DNA from: DYGA01 sp964540695 | GTDB taxonomy: Bacteria; Patescibacteriota; Patescibacteriia; S139-126 | Length of the DNA: 26,179 nt | Assembly (NCBI GenBank): GCA_964540695.1 | Contig: CAZINS010000011.1 | Location: forward strand, 1-26,179 | Direction: 5' to 3' | In this document: positions 23,196 to 26,179 of the stretch, one piece after another | Layout: the number at the start of each line of letters is the position of its first letter | Position numbering within the stretch: the stretch's first letter is position 1 | The notes under the pieces: model-generated | The model's input: the letters and a program-made list of their open reading frames with translations, nothing else | What the model was told of the DNA's origin: nothing | The model's database searches: none | Translations under genes and position numbers: made by a program

Positions 23196-25751
23196 ATGAA
23201 ATATATTAATTTAATGCCAAAAAATATTAGGCAATTAATAAAAAATAAAACTGCTTTAATTCTTACTTTGTTGCTTGTCACAGTAGGTGTATTTTTTATT
23301 ACTAATCAAACTTCAGCCAGTATTTTTAGTACAATTTGGGAAGGATTTTCTGATCCTTTAAAATTTGTTAGTGATTTATTAACATCAATATTTTTATTAG
23401 TAATTAAATTTTTAGGAATTTTATTTGTATTTTTTGTAGGTATCATGATTGAACTGGCTAAGTTCAATACTTTTATTGGTATGCCGATGGTGGCTACTGG
23501 TTGGGGATTGGCGCGAGATATAGCCAACATGTTTTTTATTGTGGTGTTACTTATGATTGCTTTTTCTACAGTACTAAAAATTAGTTCTTATCATTATCAA
23601 AAGACACTTACTAAGTTGTTGATTATGGCAATTTTGGTAAATTTTTCCAAACTGATTGCCGGATTTTTGATAGATTTTTTCCAAGTTATCATGTTGACGT
23701 TTGTCAACGGTTTCAAAGACGTGGCCGGAGGAAATTTAGCCCAAGGTTTTGGTATTTATGAAATGCTTTCGCAAGGCGTAGGTTCTCCTGATGCCAGTGG
23801 TTTTCAAGAAGGTTTAGTGGTAGCTGCGGCTTTGGCAGTAGTGATGATACTAGTAGCTGATATGGTTATATTGGTTATGATCGCGGTACTGATGTGGCGT
23901 ATTGCGATGTTGTGGGTATTGGTAATTATTTCGCCGTTAGCTTATTTGTCTTATGCTTTTATGCCCAAATATTGGTCACAGTGGTGGCAAATGTTTTTTC
24001 AACATCTTATTTCCGGACCAGTGATTGCTTTCTTTTTGTGGCTGGCATTGCTTACTATGCAACAGGGAGAAATAGAAACTTATTTCAAACTCAATGAAAC
24101 AAAAGAAGGAACAGGAGAATTACAAAGTCAAATGGATGATATTATTCCTTCAGCTGTAAATCAAAGCGTACTTTTAAACTACATGGTTGTAATGGCTTTG
24201 TTACTTGGCGGACTTACTATTTCACAAAAAGTAGCAGCTCAATCCGGTGGCGCAGTTGGAAATTTTGCGCAAAGAGTACAAAAAGTTGGAACTAGAGCGG
24301 CTTTTATTGGTACAGGTGCAGCGGCGGCTGGATGGGCTTTTAGAAAAGGACCAAGTAAGGTAGGAGGACTATTAAGTCGTAATGCAGGTGTAAGAAATGC
24401 TTTAGGAGCAATCGGAGGTAGTAGAGTTTTTGGTATAAACACATTAGCTACTAGAACTTTAGCTGCCGCTGAAAATAAAAGATCTGCTGATAGAAAAAAA
24501 GTCAATGAAATTTATGGTTCAATCAGTGATACTAGAATATTAAGTCGTTTTGCCAACAGTAGAATACCAACAGTTCGTCGTGATGTTATGAGAAGAAAAG
24601 CGCCTTCTTTAATACAAGATAACGGCGTTGCCAGAAATGTTTTAGCCGGTATGGAAAGTGATGAATTTTCAAGATTAAGTGATGCCGAAATATATGCTAT
24701 TGGTAATAGAGGTATTGATTTAACTGGCACTAGACATGAAGATACTTTATCTAAAAATAGATATCGTCGTGGTCTTTATAATAGAGGAGCACATGATGCT
24801 GGATTTAATGTAAATAAAATTTCTGGAAGAGATGATAATGGTAATATATTAGGGGGAGATTTAAATACCCCAGGTGATCTTGTTTTTGGTCGTGATATAT
24901 CGGCGGCAGATTTAAATAAAATTACTCGTAGCGGAAACTATAATCATCAGTATCGTGAGGTTACTGAAGCCGGGGAAAAAGGCAAAGGTAATTTAAGTGT
25001 AAACGAATTTGCTCGTGGTAAAGCTAATGTTATAGCAGTCAATTTTGATGAAGAAACATTGAAGAAATTAGATTTTTTAAAAGGAACTACAGGTGATGCT
25101 AGTAAAGTTAAAGGTATTAATATTCAAGATAAAAATGAACTTAAAGCCACAGCCAAAGCTTTGGTAAATATTTTTGATAATGAAATTCAAAAATTAAAAT
25201 CAACGGGCGGATCACAAAATAAAATTGAAAGTTTGACTCTAGCAAAAGATCGTTTAACTAACCCAGAAAAATTAAGTCATCTTAATTTAGTTAATTCTAG
25301 TAGTCGCGGTTATAGCCTCAGCGATTTAAAAGAAACAGTGGTGCATGAAAAAATTCATGGTTATGGTTTAGCTGATGAATCTACTACTGATAAATTAACC
25401 AAGTCAATTATTGAAAATAAGCAGTATGATCAAATTGAAAAAATAACCAAAGAAAAAATTTCTGGAAATAATCAATCAAAAAATGTAACTGAAATATTAT
25501 CAAACGAATCAAAAGAGACAAAAGATGAAAAGTTAATTAACTTATTAAATCAAAAATTATCAGACAATAATATTAATACCAGTAGTTTAGATAAAAGTGA
25601 TGTCAATAATCTCGTTTCCGTATTGAATGATATAAAGAAAAGTATTGATAAAAATAAGTCAGTCCCAATCATCAATGAATTATTACTAAATTATAGTAAG
25701 AATTTAAATGTGCTGTCAGATGGTATAGATAAAGTAAATAAAGGATCATAA
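23196..25751 (+). CDS. VirB6/TrbL-like polytopic membrane protein with C-terminal HExxHxxGxxD domain
   Basis: The 851-residue product has two halves. Residues 1-345 contain about eight hydrophobic segments (19-35, 58-86, 109-126, 138-160, 207-235, 238-255, 266-288, 326-343). The part RIAMLWVLVIISPLAYLSYAF followed by WSQWWQMFFQHLISGP is typical of VirB6/TrbL-type inner-membrane channel proteins of type IV secretion systems. From about 350 a Gly/Ala-rich, basic linker leads into a soluble region rich in Lys, Asn and Asp. Within it residues 717-727 read HEKIHGYGLAD, an exact HExxHxxGxxD zinc-protease signature, preceded by a helix (LSDLKETVV) as in zincins. Such a tail is not part of ordinary VirB6. 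A promoter five bases upstream implies a leaderless mRNA. No VirB4, VirD4 or other secretion genes are in the window. The membrane-family call is fairly sure; protease activity is inferred from one motif. Confidence 0.8.
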   Translation: MKYINLMPKNIRQLIKNKTALILTLLLVTVGVFFITNQTSASIFSTIWEGFSDPLKFVSDLLTSIFLLVIKFLGILFVFFVGIMIELAKFNTFIGMPMVATGWGLARDIANMFFIVVLLMIAFSTVLKISSYHYQKTLTKLLIMAILVNFSKLIAGFLIDFFQVIMLTFVNGFKDVAGGNLAQGFGIYEMLSQGVGSPDASGFQEGLVVAAALAVVMILVADMVILVMIAVLMWRIAMLWVLVIISPLAYLSYAFMPKYWSQWWQMFFQHLISGPVIAFFLWLALLTMQQGEIETYFKLNETKEGTGELQSQMDDIIPSAVNQSVLLNYMVVMALLLGGLTISQKVAAQSGGAVGNFAQRVQKVGTRAAFIGTGAAAAGWAFRKGPSKVGGLLSRNAGVRNALGAIGGSRVFGINTLATRTLAAAENKRSADRKKVNEIYGSISDTRILSRFANSRIPTVRRDVMRRKAPSLIQDNGVARNVLAGMESDEFSRLSDAEIYAIGNRGIDLTGTRHEDTLSKNRYRRGLYNRGAHDAGFNVNKISGRDDNGNILGGDLNTPGDLVFGRDISAADLNKITRSGNYNHQYREVTEAGEKGKGNLSVNEFARGKANVIAVNFDEETLKKLDFLKGTTGDASKVKGINIQDKNELKATAKALVNIFDNEIQKLKSTGGSQNKIESLTLAKDRLTNPEKLSHLNLVNSSSRGYSLSDLKETVVHEKIHGYGLADESTTDKLTKSIIENKQYDQIEKITKEKISGNNQSKNVTEILSNESKETKDEKLINLLNQKLSDNNINTSSLDKSDVNNLVSVLNDIKKSIDKNKSVPIINELLLNYSKNLNVLSDGIDKVNKGS

Positions 25752-25754
25752 TTT

Positions 25755-26179
25755 ATGAGTTATATCGAAAATTGTATAATTAAATTTTATGAACTACCTT
25801 CAGATATTCAAGATACTTTAGGTGGTGAGGATGCCGTACATGCATTACAAACTTTGGAATTGAAATACCAAATTGATTTAAAATTTATTCTTATTTTAGT
25901 TGCTATTGGTGAGTTGCAAATAAGCGATATTCCAGAATATATAATTAAAAAATTTGATTTAGCCGAAAGCATTGCTATCAAAATAAAACAAGAAATCGTG
26001 AGTGATGTACTTAGTTTATTATTGGTTACGGATGTTGATAAAAATAAAGTATACAAAGAAGATTTGAAAAATTTTTTTACTGGGGAGATAAAACAGTTAT
26101 TACATCAGAGTCAAGAACTATTAATAGAAATAAATGAAAAATTTTTAGAAGCACTAGAGTTAATTTTATTTAAAGGTTA
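25755..26179 (+). CDS. Unknown protein, partial (3' end outside window)
   Basis: An ATG three bases after the VirB6-like stop, with AAAGGA about ten bases upstream, opens a frame that stays open for 141 codons to the window edge. The sequence is predicted to be almost wholly helical, with acidic and basic residues alternating (YELPSDIQDTLGGEDAVHAL, then IDLKFILILVAIGEL, and later KQLLHQSQELLIEINEKF). No signal peptide, cysteines in motifs or known domain is evident. The very tight spacing suggests it is co-expressed with, and perhaps bound to, the VirB6-like protein. I do not recognise the family. Confidence 0.7.
   Translation, partial: MSYIENCIIKFYELPSDIQDTLGGEDAVHALQTLELKYQIDLKFILILVAIGELQISDIPEYIIKKFDLAESIAIKIKQEIVSDVLSLLLVTDVDKNKVYKEDLKNFFTGEIKQLLHQSQELLIEINEKFLEALELILFKG

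Overview
The window is AT-rich and reads cleanly with the standard bacterial code (TGA is used as a stop, for example at the end of comM). Tight gene packing, several starts without a Shine-Dalgarno, a DksA-like C4 zinc-finger protein next to lspA, a single short Xer recombinase, a VirB6-like protein and a giant cysteine-rich surface protein next to a thrombospondin-type-3 protein all suggest a Candidate Phyla Radiation (Patescibacteria) bacterium, probably of the Parcubacteria side. This placement is inference from gene content.

Region 1 (1-1744) is on the minus strand: the start of a CbiM cobalt/nickel transporter, tRNA-Arg(UCU) with encoded CCA, and a Xer tyrosine recombinase. Region 2 (1769-5183) is an RNA-metabolism operon on the plus strand: rpsO, a NYN-family putative nuclease, a long leader hairpin and pnp, closed by a terminator. 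Region 3 (5198-7053) holds a membrane-anchored protein of unknown function, then a 640-base gap. That gap contains a strong promoter, a roughly 337-nt structured RNA with a predicted pseudoknot, and a GC-rich terminator. I could not assign the RNA to any class.

Region 4 (7136-9526) is dksA-like, lspA and comM/yifB. A convergent LysM-M23 cell-wall hydrolase follows on the minus strand (9585-10907). Region 5 (11086-15165) is leuS, tsaC and rsmA, translation and RNA-modification genes separated by AT-rich inverted and tandem repeats.

Region 6 (15283 to the end) is a cell-envelope cluster: a membrane-anchored TSP3 protein, a 2327-residue secreted protein with about eleven cysteine motifs, two carbohydrate-binding-like modules and a PKD-like domain, then an 851-residue VirB6/TrbL-like membrane protein whose soluble tail has an HExxHxxGxxD zinc-protease signature, and a partial unknown gene. 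Together they look like a surface attachment or secretion apparatus.

Two features run across the window. One is a set of promoters with exactly 17-nt spacers, often with extended -10 boxes; some sit 5-6 nt from an ATG, which implies leaderless mRNAs. The other is a family of 7-nt-period repeats in spacers, which also appears three times inside the leuS editing-domain coding sequence.
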